DNA from: Porphyrobacter sp. CACIAM 03H1
GTDB taxonomy: Bacteria > Pseudomonadota > Alphaproteobacteria > Sphingomonadales > Sphingomonadaceae
DNA length: 64,000 bases
Assembly (NCBI RefSeq): GCF_002215495.1
Contig: NZ_CP021378.1
Span: 1,355,846 to 1,419,845 of the forward strand
Reading direction: 5' to 3'
Positions 26,119 through 37,007 of this stretch are shown one piece after another. Every line of letters starts with the position of its first letter. The stretch's first letter is position 1. A program made the position numbers and the translations under genes. The notes under the pieces are model-generated. The model made no database searches. It saw nothing but the letters and a program-made list of their open reading frames with translations, and was not told where the DNA came from.

Positions 26119-26736
26119 CTACAGCGCCGGGTTGGCGTAGTAGTGCCAGGTGAAGATCGCCATCGCCCCGCGCTGGGGCGCCCACGGTTCGGCGAGAGCG
26201 CGGGTCGCCTTCTCTGCCGGGCGCTCCTCCAGCCCGAGCAGCCGCTTCACCCCCTCCTGCACCGCAAGGTCGCCCGCGGGCCAGATGTCGGGGCGGCCCT
26301 CGGCGAAGAGCAGGTAGATCTCCGCCGACCAGCGGCCGATGCCCTTGATGCGGGTGAGGAGGGCGATGGCTTCCTCGTCGTCCTCGGGCAGAGCATGGAA
26401 ATCGAGTTCGCCCGCCTCGACCAGCTCGCACAGCGAGCGCGCATAGCCCTGCTTCTGGCGCGAGAGGCCGCAGGCGCGCAGGGTGTCGAAATCGCGCTTC
26501 AACAGGCACGCCGGCGTGAAGCCCTCGCCCAGTTCCGTCTCGAGCTTTCTCCACATCGAGGCGGCGGCCGCGACCGAGACCTGCTGGCCGACGATGGTGC
26601 GCAGCATCGTCACGAAACCGCGGTCACGCAGGCGCGGCTCGGGATAGCCGACCGCCGCGATGGCGCGCGCCACCTTCGGCTCGCGCGCCGCCAGCGCATC
26701 CAGATCCCCGCGCAATTTTTCGGCGCTCAAGCCCAC
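26119..26736 (-). CDS. DNA-3-methyladenine glycosylase II family (AlkA-like, HhH-GPD)
   Basis: 205 aa from the GTG at 26736; a TTG at 26730 with GGGAG 5 nt upstream is equally plausible. The helix-hairpin-helix is [20 protein letters not shown], and the Gly/Pro-Asp loop follows: [11 protein letters not shown], whose Asp is catalytic. An upstream segment [14 protein letters not shown] is the family's second signature. It lacks the N-terminal domain of E. coli AlkA, as many bacterial members do. It removes alkylated purines from DNA by base flipping. It is divergent from the ferredoxin gene. Confidence 0.88.
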   Translation of the reverse strand: MGLSAEKLRGDLDALAAREPKVARAIAAVGYPEPRLRDRGFVTMLRTIVGQQVSVAAAASMWRKLETELGEGFTPACLLKRDFDTLRACGLSRQKQGYARSLCELVEAGELDFHALPEDDEEAIALLTRIKGIGRWSAEIYLLFAEGRPDIWPAGDLAVQEGVKRLLGLEERPAEKATRALAEPWAPQRGAMAIFTWHYYANPAL

Positions 26737-26842
26737 TCCCAATTTCCTTATCTTGCCTTGGCCCCGAGAGTATCTTAGCAGCCTCGGCGCATTCTCACAG
26801 CGCACAGTCTTGCGCTCAACAGCCCGGAAGGAACCGCACTCC

Positions 26843-27160
26843 ATGCCCAGACTGGTCGTCACCAACCGCGAAGGCGCCACCAGCGAGATTACCGTCGATG
26901 ACGGGCTTACCGTGATGGAGGCGATCCGCGACAACGGCTTCGACGAACTGCTGGCGTTGTGCGGCGGGTGCTGTTCCTGCGCGACCTGCCACGTGGTGGT
27001 CGATCCGGCCTTCGCCGACAAGCTCCCCAAGATGAGCGAGGACGAGGACGACCTGCTGGAATCCTCCGATCACCGCGCCCCGACCTCGCGCCTGTCGTGC
27101 CAGATCCCCTTCACCGCGGATCTCGACGGGCTGCACGTCACCATCGCCCCCGAAGACTGA
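26843..27160 (+). CDS. 2Fe-2S ferredoxin, adrenodoxin type
   Basis: 105 aa. ATG at 26843 with AAGGAA 9 nt upstream. Cluster ligands have the adrenodoxin/putidaredoxin spacing C40-x5-C46-x2-C49-x36-C86; extra cysteines at 43 and 44 lie inside the loop. Acidic residues [10 protein letters not shown] (64-73) form the usual reductase-docking patch. It should pass electrons from a ferredoxin reductase to a P450 or ring-hydroxylating oxygenase encoded elsewhere. DUF1905 follows by 18 nt. Confidence 0.92.
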   Translation: MPRLVVTNREGATSEITVDDGLTVMEAIRDNGFDELLALCGGCCSCATCHVVVDPAFADKLPKMSEDEDDLLESSDHRAPTSRLSCQIPFTADLDGLHVTIAPED

Positions 27161-27178
27161 TCGGCAAGGGGCGGGCCG

Positions 27179-27550
27179 GTGGACGCCGAACTCGCCCGCT
27201 TCCTGCGCGACGAACTGGGCCACGCGCCCGAGGGCACCGCGGCGGGGCCGTGGATGGTGCGCGGGCCGGTGTGGCTGTGGCAGGGCGCGGACGGCGCGCC
27301 CGCCAAGGGCAGCTGGTATTTCCTCACCATCGACGGCGAGACCGCCGGCGCGATCAGGGCCGCTGCCACGAAGGCCGATGCATGGGGCTCGGTCCGGATC
27401 GAGGCGACCATCGGCGGCACCACCTGGCGCACCTCGCTCTTCCCCTCCAAGGCACATGGCGGCTGGCTGCTCCCCTTGAAGGCCGCGGTGCGCAAGGCGG
27501 AGAAGATTGCCGAGGGCGGCGAGGTCGAGGTGGTGCTGAGCCTCACCTAA
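27179..27550 (+). CDS. DUF1905 domain protein
   Basis: 123 aa from a GTG with AAGGGGCGGG upstream. After a short N-terminus, the DUF1905 fold spans about residues 24-122: the conserved starts GPVWLWQG and WYFLTIDGE, the signature WGSVRIEATIGGTTWRTSLFP and the end LLPLKAAVRKAE. The function of this domain is not established. It is probably in one transcript with the ferredoxin gene. A family-B repeat follows the stop. Confidence 0.88.
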   Translation: MDAELARFLRDELGHAPEGTAAGPWMVRGPVWLWQGADGAPAKGSWYFLTIDGETAGAIRAAATKADAWGSVRIEATIGGTTWRTSLFPSKAHGGWLLPLKAAVRKAEKIAEGGEVEVVLSLT

Positions 27551-27553
27551 CTT

Positions 27554-27599
27554 CGTCATTGCGGGCCGCAGGCGCGTCGCTACGCTCCTCGCGATGACG
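27554..27599. repeat. Dispersed palindromic repeat, family B (short form)
   Basis: CGTCATTGCGGGCCGC at the left and CTCCTCGCGATGACG at the right, with GCGTCGCTACGC in the centre. It is a shortened relative of the elements at 21981 and 62024, directly after the DUF1905 stop. Confidence 0.7.
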
Positions 27600-27658
27600 A
27601 GAACGCTCCATCGCCTTGATCATTGCCCCGCGCGGCTCCAGCGCCTAACTCTGCGCCC

Positions 27659-28681
27659 ATGAACATCACGCGCCCCTTCGGCGACACGCTCGCGCTCATC
27701 GGCAACACCCCGCTCGTCCGCCTCGCCGGCCCCTCGGCTGCGGCGGGCTGCGACATCTGGGGCAAGTGCGAATTCGCCAACCCCGGCTCCTCGGTCAAGG
27801 ACCGCGCGGCCCTGTGGATGATCCGCGACGCGGAAAGTCGCGGCGAACTGAAGCCCGGCGGCACGGTGATCGAGGGGACGGCGGGCAACACCGGCATCGG
27901 CATCGCGCTGGTCGCCAATGCGCTGGGCTACAAGACGATCATCGTCATGCCCGACAACCAGTCCAAGGAGAAGATGGACACCCTGCGCGCGCTGGGGGCT
28001 CAGCTGGTGCTCGTCCCGCCGACCAAATATTCCGATCCCGGCCATTTCCAGCACGTCTCGCGCCGCATGGCAGAGGAGACGCCGGGCGCGGTCTGGGCCG
28101 GACAGTTCGACAACGTCGCCAACCGCAAGGCCCATATCGAGGGCACCTCGCAGGAAATCTGGGAGCAGACCGGTGGGCGGATCGACGGCTTCACCTGCGC
28201 GGCGGGCACCGGCGGGACCATCGCCGGGGTGGGCATGGGGCTGAAGGAGAAGAACCCCGACATCCGCATCGCGCTGACCGATCCGCACGGCGCGGCGCTC
28301 TACAACTACTTCGCTCATGGCGAGCTGCGGGCGGAAGGCTCCTCGGTCGCCGAGGGCATCGGGCAGGGGCGCATCACCGCCAATCTCGAAGGCGCGCCGA
28401 TCGACACGCAATACCGCATCAGCGACGAGGAAGGCCTCGTCTGGGTCGAGCGGCTGCTGCGCGAGGAGGGGCTGTGCCTCGGGCTTTCCTCGGGCATCAA
28501 CGTGGCGGGCGCGGTGATGCTGGGGCGCGAACTGGTCGCCGAGGGGCGGGCCAATCCGCAGGTGGCGACGATCCTGTGCGACACCGGCTTCCGCTACCTC
28601 TCGACGCTCTACAACCCCGAATGGCTGAGGGCCAAGGGCCTGCCCGTGTTCAGCTGGCTGGAACAGGGAGCGGCGGCATGA
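27659..28681 (+). CDS. cysK: Cysteine synthase (O-acetylserine sulfhydrylase family)
   Basis: 340 aa from the ATG at 27659, giving the usual N-terminus (IGNTPLVRL). PLP binds Lys47 (GSSVKDRA), and the phosphate loop is GTAGNTG. The substrate loop and the C-terminal ILCDTGFRYLSTLY fit the CysK/cystathionine-beta-synthase-like group. It makes cysteine from O-acetylserine and sulfide, so it uses the product of the sulfite reductase operon at the right end of the window. The next gene overlaps its stop (ATGA). Confidence 0.9.
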   Translation: MNITRPFGDTLALIGNTPLVRLAGPSAAAGCDIWGKCEFANPGSSVKDRAALWMIRDAESRGELKPGGTVIEGTAGNTGIGIALVANALGYKTIIVMPDNQSKEKMDTLRALGAQLVLVPPTKYSDPGHFQHVSRRMAEETPGAVWAGQFDNVANRKAHIEGTSQEIWEQTGGRIDGFTCAAGTGGTIAGVGMGLKEKNPDIRIALTDPHGAALYNYFAHGELRAEGSSVAEGIGQGRITANLEGAPIDTQYRISDEEGLVWVERLLREEGLCLGLSSGINVAGAVMLGRELVAEGRANPQVATILCDTGFRYLSTLYNPEWLRAKGLPVFSWLEQGAAA

Positions 28682-29100
28682 GCGGGCTGTCCTGGCGCGA
28701 GCGGCTGCGGCGGATGAACCAGCGCAGCCTGTTCCACCCCTCCGCCGTGCCCGGCGAGCCCTCCGGCGAACCCGACGACCTGCCGCCGCCCGCGACCGTG
28801 CGCGCCGAGGCGGTGCAGCGGCTCCAGGTCGGTCTGTTCGGGATCGGGGCGATGGTGCTTCTGGTCGGGCTTGCCAGCATCATCGGCGGTCAGGCCGATC
28901 GCAACGACCAGCTCGCCGCGCCCGAGGCCGCGCCCACCACCGAGCCGAGCGCACCGCCCGCACAGGCCAACCCGCTCGCCGATGCGGGCGTCGTGCCCGA
29001 TATCGCCGCCCAGCCGAGCCCTTCGCCCGCGCCGCCGCCGCTCGACCTGCCCCCGCCGCCGCGCCCCGCAGCCCCGGGCAATGCCGCACCCCAGGAATAG
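28678..29100 (+). CDS. Single-pass membrane protein with proline-rich tail, unknown
   Basis: 140 aa. A basic N-terminus (WRERLRRMNQR) and one membrane helix (about residues 51-69, LQVGLFGIGAMVLLVGLAS) precede a Pro/Ala-rich, periplasmic, disordered tail with runs such as PAPPPLDLPPPPRP. The gene is coupled to cysK by ATGA and overlaps the lipoprotein gene by 20 nt. I recognise no family; the tail could bind envelope or SH3-like partners. Confidence 0.6.
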   Translation: MSGLSWRERLRRMNQRSLFHPSAVPGEPSGEPDDLPPPATVRAEAVQRLQVGLFGIGAMVLLVGLASIIGGQADRNDQLAAPEAAPTTEPSAPPAQANPLADAGVVPDIAAQPSPSPAPPPLDLPPPPRPAAPGNAAPQE

Positions 29101-29872
29101 GCCGCCTCGCGCGGCGCTCGCCGCGCTGCTGCTGGCGGCGCTCGCGGGGTGCGAGGCCGCGCCCGCGAAGCCTTCCGCGCCGCCGTCCGATGCCGCGCCC
29201 GCCGAACGCCTCGGGCTGATGACGAGCCTGCCACTCTACTGGCCGCTCGGCACCGGCATCGCGGCGCTGGCGGATGGCACCGCCGCCGTGCCGTGGCAGC
29301 GTGCGGCGCTCGAACGGGCCTATGCCATCGAGCCGCTCGACACGCTCTCGCCGATCCCCGGCCTCACCCCCGATGCGCCCGAGACCGATCCGCTCGCCGG
29401 GCTCGACCGGCTGGCGGTGGTGCAGCCGCGCGGGCTCTCGCCCGCGGACAATGTCGCGCTCGACAAGTGGGTGCGCGGCGGAGGGCGGCTGCTGCTGGCG
29501 CTCGATCCGGCGCTGACGGGCGAATACGACCTGCCGCTTGGCGATCCGCGCCGCCCGGTCGATGCCGCGCCGATCCCGCCGGTGGTGGCGCGCTGGGGCC
29601 TCGCGGTCGCCTTCGACGAGGGGCAGGCGGGCACGGTCAGGGCGGAAATGCTGGCGGGCGAGCCCCTGCCGCTGGCGCTTGCCGGCACGGTGCGCATCGC
29701 CGATCCGGCGGCGGCGGACTGCACCATCGCTGCGGGCGGCGCGGCGGCGCGCTGCGCGGTCGGCAAGGGGCGCGTGACACTGATCGCGGATGCTGGCATC
29801 TTCGAACATCCCGAGCTTGCCGGCGAGAACGGAGCCGGTCTTTCCGCACTGGTCGCGGCGGCGCTGCGGTGA
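29081..29872 (+). CDS. Lipoprotein with DUF4350-like domain
   Basis: 263 aa. A lipobox LAALAGC puts Cys24 as the lipidated residue. The mature protein begins with a Pro/Ala linker and then has an alpha/beta fold in which VVQPRGLSPADNVALDKWVRGGGRLLLALDP (from about residue 113) matches the DUF4350/GldG-type glutamine-amidotransferase-like core, and KGRVTLIADAGIFEHPELAGENG the second core. No ABC transporter partner is next to it. It overlaps the previous gene by 20 nt. The protein probably acts at the outer leaflet of a membrane; function unknown. Confidence 0.65.
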   Translation: MPHPRNRPPRAALAALLLAALAGCEAAPAKPSAPPSDAAPAERLGLMTSLPLYWPLGTGIAALADGTAAVPWQRAALERAYAIEPLDTLSPIPGLTPDAPETDPLAGLDRLAVVQPRGLSPADNVALDKWVRGGGRLLLALDPALTGEYDLPLGDPRRPVDAAPIPPVVARWGLAVAFDEGQAGTVRAEMLAGEPLPLALAGTVRIADPAAADCTIAAGGAAARCAVGKGRVTLIADAGIFEHPELAGENGAGLSALVAAALR

Positions 29873-30264
29873 GCGGATCGGGAAAATCGCGGGACGGCCG
29901 GAGTCGCAACCGGCGAGGTCCGGGGAAATTGCGGGAGGTGCACGGTTTGTTCCGCGAAAATCAGGTGTTTGCCGGGGCCGGGCGGGCACCGACAGGCGGG
30001 AGAGGAAACGAGGTATTTGTTTTGAAACAGTGACATACCAAGTTTTCCCGTAAAATCCCCGAAAAATCCCTTCCATCCCCACGCCTTCCCCGATATGACC
30101 GGGGTCCATCAGACATGCCTGTATGTCGCGCGCCGTGCCTCCACTGGCCGGCGCACCGTGCCGCACGCGTGCGGCCGGGACGGGGAAGGCGTGTCAGGGG
30201 GAATTGAGCGCGTTGCGGACCGCCATCGAAGGGCGCCGCAAGGGGACAGAGGGGATCGCAGACG
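29873..30264. promoter_or_regulatory. 392-nt dcw leader with five phased GGGA repeats (MraZ box) and promoter
   Basis: No gene is visible here. TCCC (GGGA on the minus strand) starts at 30046, 30056, 30067, 30076 and 30087, spaced 10, 11, 9 and 11 bp, about one helical turn each. This is the arrangement bound by MraZ. A possible promoter, GTGACA (30030-30035) and TAAAAT (30051-30056), overlaps the first repeats, so MraZ could repress the cluster. About 200 nt of leader separate it from mraZ. Confidence 0.6.
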
Positions 30265-30756
30265 GTGTCTGCCTTTGGAGGATATAACGGCCAAGCCTAC
30301 TCGCCCGCGGGCGAGAAGGGCCGCTTTGTCCTTCCGCCCGAGTTCCGCAAGGCCGTGAAGGAAAGCTCCGGCGGCAACCGCACCCTGTGCCTCGGCGTCC
30401 ACGACAAGTTCGATTGCCTGATGGGCTTCGGCCTGTCGCGCATCGACCTGCTCAACGCCCGGCTTGACCGCGAGGAGGCCCTCGCCATCGAGCGCAAGGA
30501 CTACGGCTTCGACCGCGACGTGCGCGCGGCGCAGCTGTTCGGCTTTTCGCAGCTGCCCTTCGACGACAGCGGCCGCTTCGTCATGCCCGAGCACCTGCGC
30601 GATCTCGGCAAGGTGGGCGACGGGCTCTATTTCCACGGCGCGGGCGACTTCTTCTTCGTCTGGAACCCCGAGGAACTTGCGCGGCTCGGCCCCGAATGGC
30701 GCGGCGCGCAGGCCGCCTGCGCCAAGCTGATCGCAAGCGCGAGGAAGGCGGCATGA
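30265..30756 (+). CDS. mraZ: Transcriptional regulator MraZ
   Basis: 163 aa from a GTG (no better start in frame). It has two AbrB-like swapped hairpins: [17 protein letters not shown] (about 12-28) and [20 protein letters not shown] (about 92-111). The DxxGR-type turns are conserved. MraZ forms a ring and binds direct repeats upstream of the dcw cluster, which are present here. The stop overlaps rsmH by ATGA. The length is a little above the 143-152 aa usual in other bacteria. Confidence 0.95.
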   Translation: MSAFGGYNGQAYSPAGEKGRFVLPPEFRKAVKESSGGNRTLCLGVHDKFDCLMGFGLSRIDLLNARLDREEALAIERKDYGFDRDVRAAQLFGFSQLPFDDSGRFVMPEHLRDLGKVGDGLYFHGAGDFFFVWNPEELARLGPEWRGAQAACAKLIASARKAA

Positions 30757-31697
30757 GCGCCCCGGCCCCTCACATTCCCGTGCTGCTGGACGAAGTCGTC
30801 GCCGCGCTCGCCCCGCGCGAGGGCCAGACCATCGTCGATGCGACCTTCGGCGCGGGCGGCTACACCACGGCGCTGCTCGAAGCGGGCGCGACCGTCCACG
30901 CCTTCGACCGCGATCCCGACGCCATTGCGGCGGGGCAGGCGCTGGTGGCGCGCTTCGACGGCCGCCTCGCCCTCCACGCCGCGCGCTTTTCGGCGATGCG
31001 CAGCGAACTCGCCGCCATCGGCATCGCCAGCGTCGATGCGGTGGTGATGGATATCGGCGTCTCCTCGATGCAGCTCGACCAGGGCGGGCGGGGATTTGCC
31101 TTCATGCACGACGGCCCGCTCGACATGCGCATGAGCCAGGCGGGCGAGAGCGCGGCGGATTTCCTCAACACCGCCGACGAGGAAGCCATCGCCGACGTGC
31201 TCTACCGCTACGGCGAGGAGCGCCAGTCGCGCCGCGTCGCCCGGGCGATCGTCGCCGCACGGCCGCTGGCGACCACCGGCGAACTCGCCCGCGTGGTGCG
31301 CCGCGCGCTGGGCCACAAGCCGCACGACAAGAAGGACCCGGCCACCCGCACCTTCCAGGCCGTGCGCATCCACGTGAACGACGAGCTGGGCGAGCTCGAA
31401 GCCGGGCTCGCCGCCGCCGAGGCGCTGCTGACCGAGGGCGGGGTGCTCGCCGTGGTCAGCTTCCACAGCCTCGAGGACCGGATCGTCAAGCAGTTCCTCA
31501 AGGGTGCCTCCGGCGCGGGCCGCGCGGTCTCGCGCCACCTTCCTGGGGAAATCCCGGGGCCACCCCCCACCTTCGCGCAGGTTTCCAAGGCTATACGTCC
31601 CACGGAGGCCGAAATCGCCCGCAACCCGCGCGCCCGTTCATCCACCTTGCGCCATGCCACCCGCACCGGCGCGCCGCCCAGGAGCCTAGCCGCATGA
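30753..31697 (+). CDS. rsmH: 16S rRNA (cytosine1402-N4)-methyltransferase
   Basis: 314 aa. The SAM-binding loop is [10 protein letters not shown], followed by [10 protein letters not shown]; an inserted helical domain (about 105-215) and the conserved [11 protein letters not shown] (about 242-252) complete the family pattern. It methylates C1402 in the ribosomal P site. It is coupled to mraZ and to ftsL by 4-nt overlaps. Confidence 0.97.
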   Translation: MSAPAPHIPVLLDEVVAALAPREGQTIVDATFGAGGYTTALLEAGATVHAFDRDPDAIAAGQALVARFDGRLALHAARFSAMRSELAAIGIASVDAVVMDIGVSSMQLDQGGRGFAFMHDGPLDMRMSQAGESAADFLNTADEEAIADVLYRYGEERQSRRVARAIVAARPLATTGELARVVRRALGHKPHDKKDPATRTFQAVRIHVNDELGELEAGLAAAEALLTEGGVLAVVSFHSLEDRIVKQFLKGASGAGRAVSRHLPGEIPGPPPTFAQVSKAIRPTEAEIARNPRARSSTLRHATRTGAPPRSLAA

Positions 31698-32260
31698 TGA
31701 ACAGCTCACAGGCCCGTTCGCTGGGTTGGGCCGCCGTGCTCGCCACCTGCCTTGCCGCGGTGGTGGTGCTCAGCTTCAAGGTGCACGCGGTCAAGAGCGA
31801 GGTGCTGCTCGCCGAACGCCAGTTGATCGCGCTCCAGCGCGAGACGATGCTGCTCGAAACCGAGTTCCAGACCCGCGCCAGCCAGCGCCAGCTGGCCGAG
31901 TGGAATGCGGTCGAGTTCGGCTACCAGGCCCCGCGCGCCGGCCAGTTCCTCGACGGCGAGCGCCAGCTCGCGAGCCTTGGCGAGATGCGCGGCCCCGATG
32001 CGCCCGCGCCGATCCGCCTTGCGCGGGCCGATGCCGCCGAGACCGCCGCAGGTGCCCCTGCCGCCGAGGCGCCGATGCGCTCGCCGGTTTCGGGTGCGAC
32101 AGTGACGCTCGCCTCGGCAGAGGCCGAGAAGGATGCAGGCGCGGTCTTCACCCAGGCCTTCGGCGATTTCCTGATCGAGGCCTCCCCGATCCGCCCCGCC
32201 CGGGCCGAAACGCCGCGCGTCGGCAAGGCTGCGGCGAGCGCGCAGGGAAGCGGCGAATGA
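31694..32260 (+). CDS. ftsL: Cell division protein FtsL-like, with long C-terminal extension
   Basis: 188 aa. A single N-terminal membrane helix (about residues 11-30) and a coiled coil (about 32-65, [20 protein letters not shown]) match FtsL, which links FtsB and FtsQ and activates FtsWI. The segment after residue about 80 is an Ala/Pro-rich tail of about 100 residues absent from short FtsL proteins. Identity rests mainly on position between rsmH and ftsI and on this architecture, because FtsL diverges fast. It is coupled to both neighbours by 4-nt overlaps; a second ATG at 31697 is possible. Confidence 0.75.
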   Translation: MMNSSQARSLGWAAVLATCLAAVVVLSFKVHAVKSEVLLAERQLIALQRETMLLETEFQTRASQRQLAEWNAVEFGYQAPRAGQFLDGERQLASLGEMRGPDAPAPIRLARADAAETAAGAPAAEAPMRSPVSGATVTLASAEAEKDAGAVFTQAFGDFLIEASPIRPARAETPRVGKAAASAQGSGE

Positions 32261-34008
32261 CCGTGCTGGCAGCCCGCGCTGCCCACCTTTCTCCTGCCTC
32301 GCACACGGCCATGCCGGCCATCCCCGCAGGGCGCCTTCCCGGCACGGGCCTGCGCGCGCAGATGCTCTGGGCCGCGCGCTTCCGCGTGCTGTGGCTGCTC
32401 GCCGGATTCGTCGGCATCGCGCTGATCGCGCTGGTGCGGATCGTCTCGCTCGGGTTCGGCGGGCAGGCGCCCGAACGCACCAGCCTCGCCGAGGCGATGG
32501 TGCCCCCGCGCGGCGAGATCACCGATCGCAACGGCGCCTCGCTGGCGCGCGCCTTCCCGGCCTATGCCCTGTGGTTCGACCCCAAGGCGATGGGCGACAG
32601 CGGTTCGCCGCTGGTGCGCTCGCCGCAGGAAGTCGCGGGCGCCCTGAAGGCGATCTTCCCCGATATCGACGAGGCGCGCATGGCCCGCCGCCTCGCCTCG
32701 GGCAAGGCCGGCTACCTGCGCCGCCGCCTGCTGCCCGAGGAAGCCAACCGCGTCTTCGCGCTGGGCGAGATCGCGCTCGAGATTCCGCGCGAGACCGACC
32801 GCTACTACCCGCAGGGCACGCTCGCCGCGCACGTGCTGGGCTATGTGGTCGAGGAGAAGGGCGGTCAGATCGGCATGGAGCAGGTGCTCGAGCAGCGCCT
32901 CGCCCACCCCGACACGCGCACCCAGCCGGTCGCGCTGTCGGTCGACGTCAGGGTGCAGGGCGCGCTCGAGGACGAGCTGCGCAAGGGGATGCTCGCCACC
33001 AACGCGATCGGCGCGGCGGGGATCGTGCTCGATGTCGACACCGGCGAGGTGATGGCGCTCGCGAGCCTGCCCGAGTTCGACCCCAACACCGCGGGCGCCG
33101 CCGGGGCGATCAACGTCTTCAACCGCGCCACCAACGGGGTCTACGAGCTGGGCTCGACCTTCAAGCCGCTGAGCATCGCCGCCGCGATCGATGCGGGCGT
33201 TGTGCGCGATCTCGGCAAGGCGTGGGATGCGACCCCCGTCTCGGTCGGGCGGCGCACGATCAAGGACCTTAAGCCCAAGGGCGCCACGCTCAACGTGCCG
33301 CAGGCGCTGGTCTATTCCTCCAACACCGTCACCGCCCGCGTCGCCGATGCGCTGGGGCCGGAACGTCTGCGGCGCACCATGATTGATCTGGGCATGGACC
33401 GCCGCCCCTTCATCGAACTGCCCGCGCGCGGCAAGCCGCTGTGGCCGCAGGGCGACTGGAGCCGCGTCACCAACATGACGGTGAGCTACGGCCACGGCCT
33501 CGCGGTGACCCCGCTGCACCTCGCCTCGGCCTATGCGGCGATGGTCAACGGCGGGATCTGGCGCCCGGCGACGCTGATGAAGCTCGCGCCTGCCGACGTG
33601 CCCCGCGGGCGGCGGGTGTTCAAGGAATCGACCTCGTCGCGGATGCGCCAGATGCTGCGCATGATCTCGCTCTACGGCACCGGCAAGCAGGCCGACGCGC
33701 CGGGCTACCGCGTCGGCGGCAAGACCGGTTCGGCCGAGAAGGCGGGCGTGGGCGGCTACAACAAGACCGCGCTGGTCTCCTCCTTCGCCGCCGCCTTCCC
33801 GCTCGATGCGCCGCGCTATGTCGTGGTGATCGTGCTCGACGAGCCCAAGGGCACCGTCGCCAGCTCCTTCCAGCGCACCGCCGGCTACACCGCCGCGCCG
33901 GTCGTGGGCAAGCTGGTGCCGCGGATCGGCCCGATGCTCGGCGTCCAGCCCGACGATGCGCGCGATGTCGACATCTCGGACCTGCGCTACCTGGTGGACA
34001 AGCACTGA
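32257..34008 (+). CDS. ftsI: Septal peptidoglycan transpeptidase FtsI (PBP3)
   Basis: 583 aa. After a cytosolic tail, one membrane helix (about 45-66) and the pedestal starting PPRGEITDRNG, the transpeptidase domain has Ser300 (GSTFKPL), the SxN motif (S354-S-N356) and KTG (K489, GGKTGSAEK). It crosslinks septal peptidoglycan as partner of FtsW. Its ATG overlaps the ftsL stop, and its stop TGA shares the A of the murE ATG. Confidence 0.96.
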   Translation: MTVLAARAAHLSPASHTAMPAIPAGRLPGTGLRAQMLWAARFRVLWLLAGFVGIALIALVRIVSLGFGGQAPERTSLAEAMVPPRGEITDRNGASLARAFPAYALWFDPKAMGDSGSPLVRSPQEVAGALKAIFPDIDEARMARRLASGKAGYLRRRLLPEEANRVFALGEIALEIPRETDRYYPQGTLAAHVLGYVVEEKGGQIGMEQVLEQRLAHPDTRTQPVALSVDVRVQGALEDELRKGMLATNAIGAAGIVLDVDTGEVMALASLPEFDPNTAGAAGAINVFNRATNGVYELGSTFKPLSIAAAIDAGVVRDLGKAWDATPVSVGRRTIKDLKPKGATLNVPQALVYSSNTVTARVADALGPERLRRTMIDLGMDRRPFIELPARGKPLWPQGDWSRVTNMTVSYGHGLAVTPLHLASAYAAMVNGGIWRPATLMKLAPADVPRGRRVFKESTSSRMRQMLRMISLYGTGKQADAPGYRVGGKTGSAEKAGVGGYNKTALVSSFAAAFPLDAPRYVVVIVLDEPKGTVASSFQRTAGYTAAPVVGKLVPRIGPMLGVQPDDARDVDISDLRYLVDKH

Positions 34009-35483
34009 TGCGGCTGGCCGAGCTTCTGGCACAGGCGGGGCTGCCGCAGGAGGACGCGGGCGAGGCGGTCGTGACCGGCTTCGCCATCGACCACCGCAAG
34101 GTCGCCCCCGGAACCATATTCGGCGCCTTCCAGGGCGCCACCGTCAATGGCGAGGACTTCATCCGCCCCGCCATCGCAGCGGGCGCGATTGCCGTCGTGG
34201 CCCGTCCTGAAGCCCGCGTCGAAGGTGCGCTGCACATCATCGACGTCACCCCCCGACGCGCCTTTGCGCGCCTCGCCGCGGGCTTTTTTTCTCCCTACCC
34301 CGCCACCATCGCCGCGGTGACGGGGACCAACGGCAAGACCTCCACCGTCGAGATGACGCGCCAGATCTGGCGCATGGCGGGCGAACGCGCGGCGAGCATC
34401 GGGACGCTTGGCGTCACTACCCCCGACGGAAGCGTCTCCACGGGCCTCACCACCCCCGACATCGTCACTTTCCTCGCCAACATGGCCGGGCTGGCGCGCG
34501 AGGGCGTGACCCATGTCGCCTACGAGGCATCGAGCCACGGGCTCGACCAGTATCGCGGCGAGGGGCCGACCGTCTCGGCATCCGCATTCACCAATTTCAG
34601 CCGCGACCATCTCGACTATCACGGCACGATGGAGGCCTATTTCGCGGCCAAGATGCGGCTCTTCACCGAAGTCGTCGCGCCCGGCAGCCCGGCGGTGATC
34701 CATGATGCGGGCGATGGCTCGGAGTGGACCGCGAAGGCGATCGCACAGGGCCAGGCGCGGGGCCTCCGTGTGATGACCGTGGGCGAGGGCGGACACTTCC
34801 TCAAGCTGATCGCCCGCGAACCCGGGCAGTTGGGGCAGCTTCTTCACATCGAGCATGAAGGCGCGACCCGCAAGGTCAACCTTCCGCTGATCGGGGCCTA
34901 CCAGGCCGCCAACGCGCTGGTCGCGGCGGGGCTGGCTCTGGCGACGGGCGTTTCCGCCTCTGCCACGTTCGACGCGCTCACCCGGCTCCAGCCGGTGCGC
35001 GGGCGGCTGGAGCGCGCGGCGCTCAATGCCGCCGGCGCGCCCGCCTATGTCGACTATGCCCACACCCCCGACGCGCTCGAGGCTGCCATCGCCGCGCTGC
35101 GCCCGCACGTGGCAGAGGGTGGCAAGCTGATCGTGGTGTTCGGCGCAGGCGGTGATCGCGACGCCGGCAAGCGCCCCGAGATGGGCGCCGTCGCCGCGCG
35201 CGCGGCGGACCTTGCCATCGTCACCGACGACAACCCCCGCTCCGAGGACCCCGCCGCCATCCGCGCCGCGATCCTTGCCGGGGCGGGCGGCAATACCCGC
35301 GAAATCGGGGACCGGCGCGAGGCCATCGCTGCCGCAATCGGGGAAGCCGGGGCGCGGGACATTGTGCTGATCGCGGGGAAAGGCCACGAGCAGGGCCAGA
35401 TTTTCGGAGCAGGAGACCAGATGCGGATCGAAGCTTTCGACGATGTCGAAGTGGCGCGCGAATGCGCCGGGGGGCGGTGCTAG
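34008..35483 (+). CDS. murE: UDP-MurNAc-tripeptide synthetase, meso-diaminopimelate adding
   Basis: 491 aa. It has the three Mur-ligase domains: an N-terminal UDP-binding part, ATP loop GTNGKTSTVEM (about 106-116), and a C-terminal domain with VDYAHTPDALE and DDNPRSEDP. The DNPR motif is the known marker for meso-DAP instead of lysine, so the wall is the Gram-negative type. It starts at the TGATG overlap with ftsI and is followed directly by murF. Confidence 0.96.
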   Translation: MRLAELLAQAGLPQEDAGEAVVTGFAIDHRKVAPGTIFGAFQGATVNGEDFIRPAIAAGAIAVVARPEARVEGALHIIDVTPRRAFARLAAGFFSPYPATIAAVTGTNGKTSTVEMTRQIWRMAGERAASIGTLGVTTPDGSVSTGLTTPDIVTFLANMAGLAREGVTHVAYEASSHGLDQYRGEGPTVSASAFTNFSRDHLDYHGTMEAYFAAKMRLFTEVVAPGSPAVIHDAGDGSEWTAKAIAQGQARGLRVMTVGEGGHFLKLIAREPGQLGQLLHIEHEGATRKVNLPLIGAYQAANALVAAGLALATGVSASATFDALTRLQPVRGRLERAALNAAGAPAYVDYAHTPDALEAAIAALRPHVAEGGKLIVVFGAGGDRDAGKRPEMGAVAARAADLAIVTDDNPRSEDPAAIRAAILAGAGGNTREIGDRREAIAAAIGEAGARDIVLIAGKGHEQGQIFGAGDQMRIEAFDDVEVARECAGGRC

Positions 35484-36956
<1,473 letters not shown>

Positions 36957-37007
36957 GGCGGGCACCGAAGCTCAGGCCCCAAGGTCAGGGCCGCAGAGGA
37001 CGATTGA

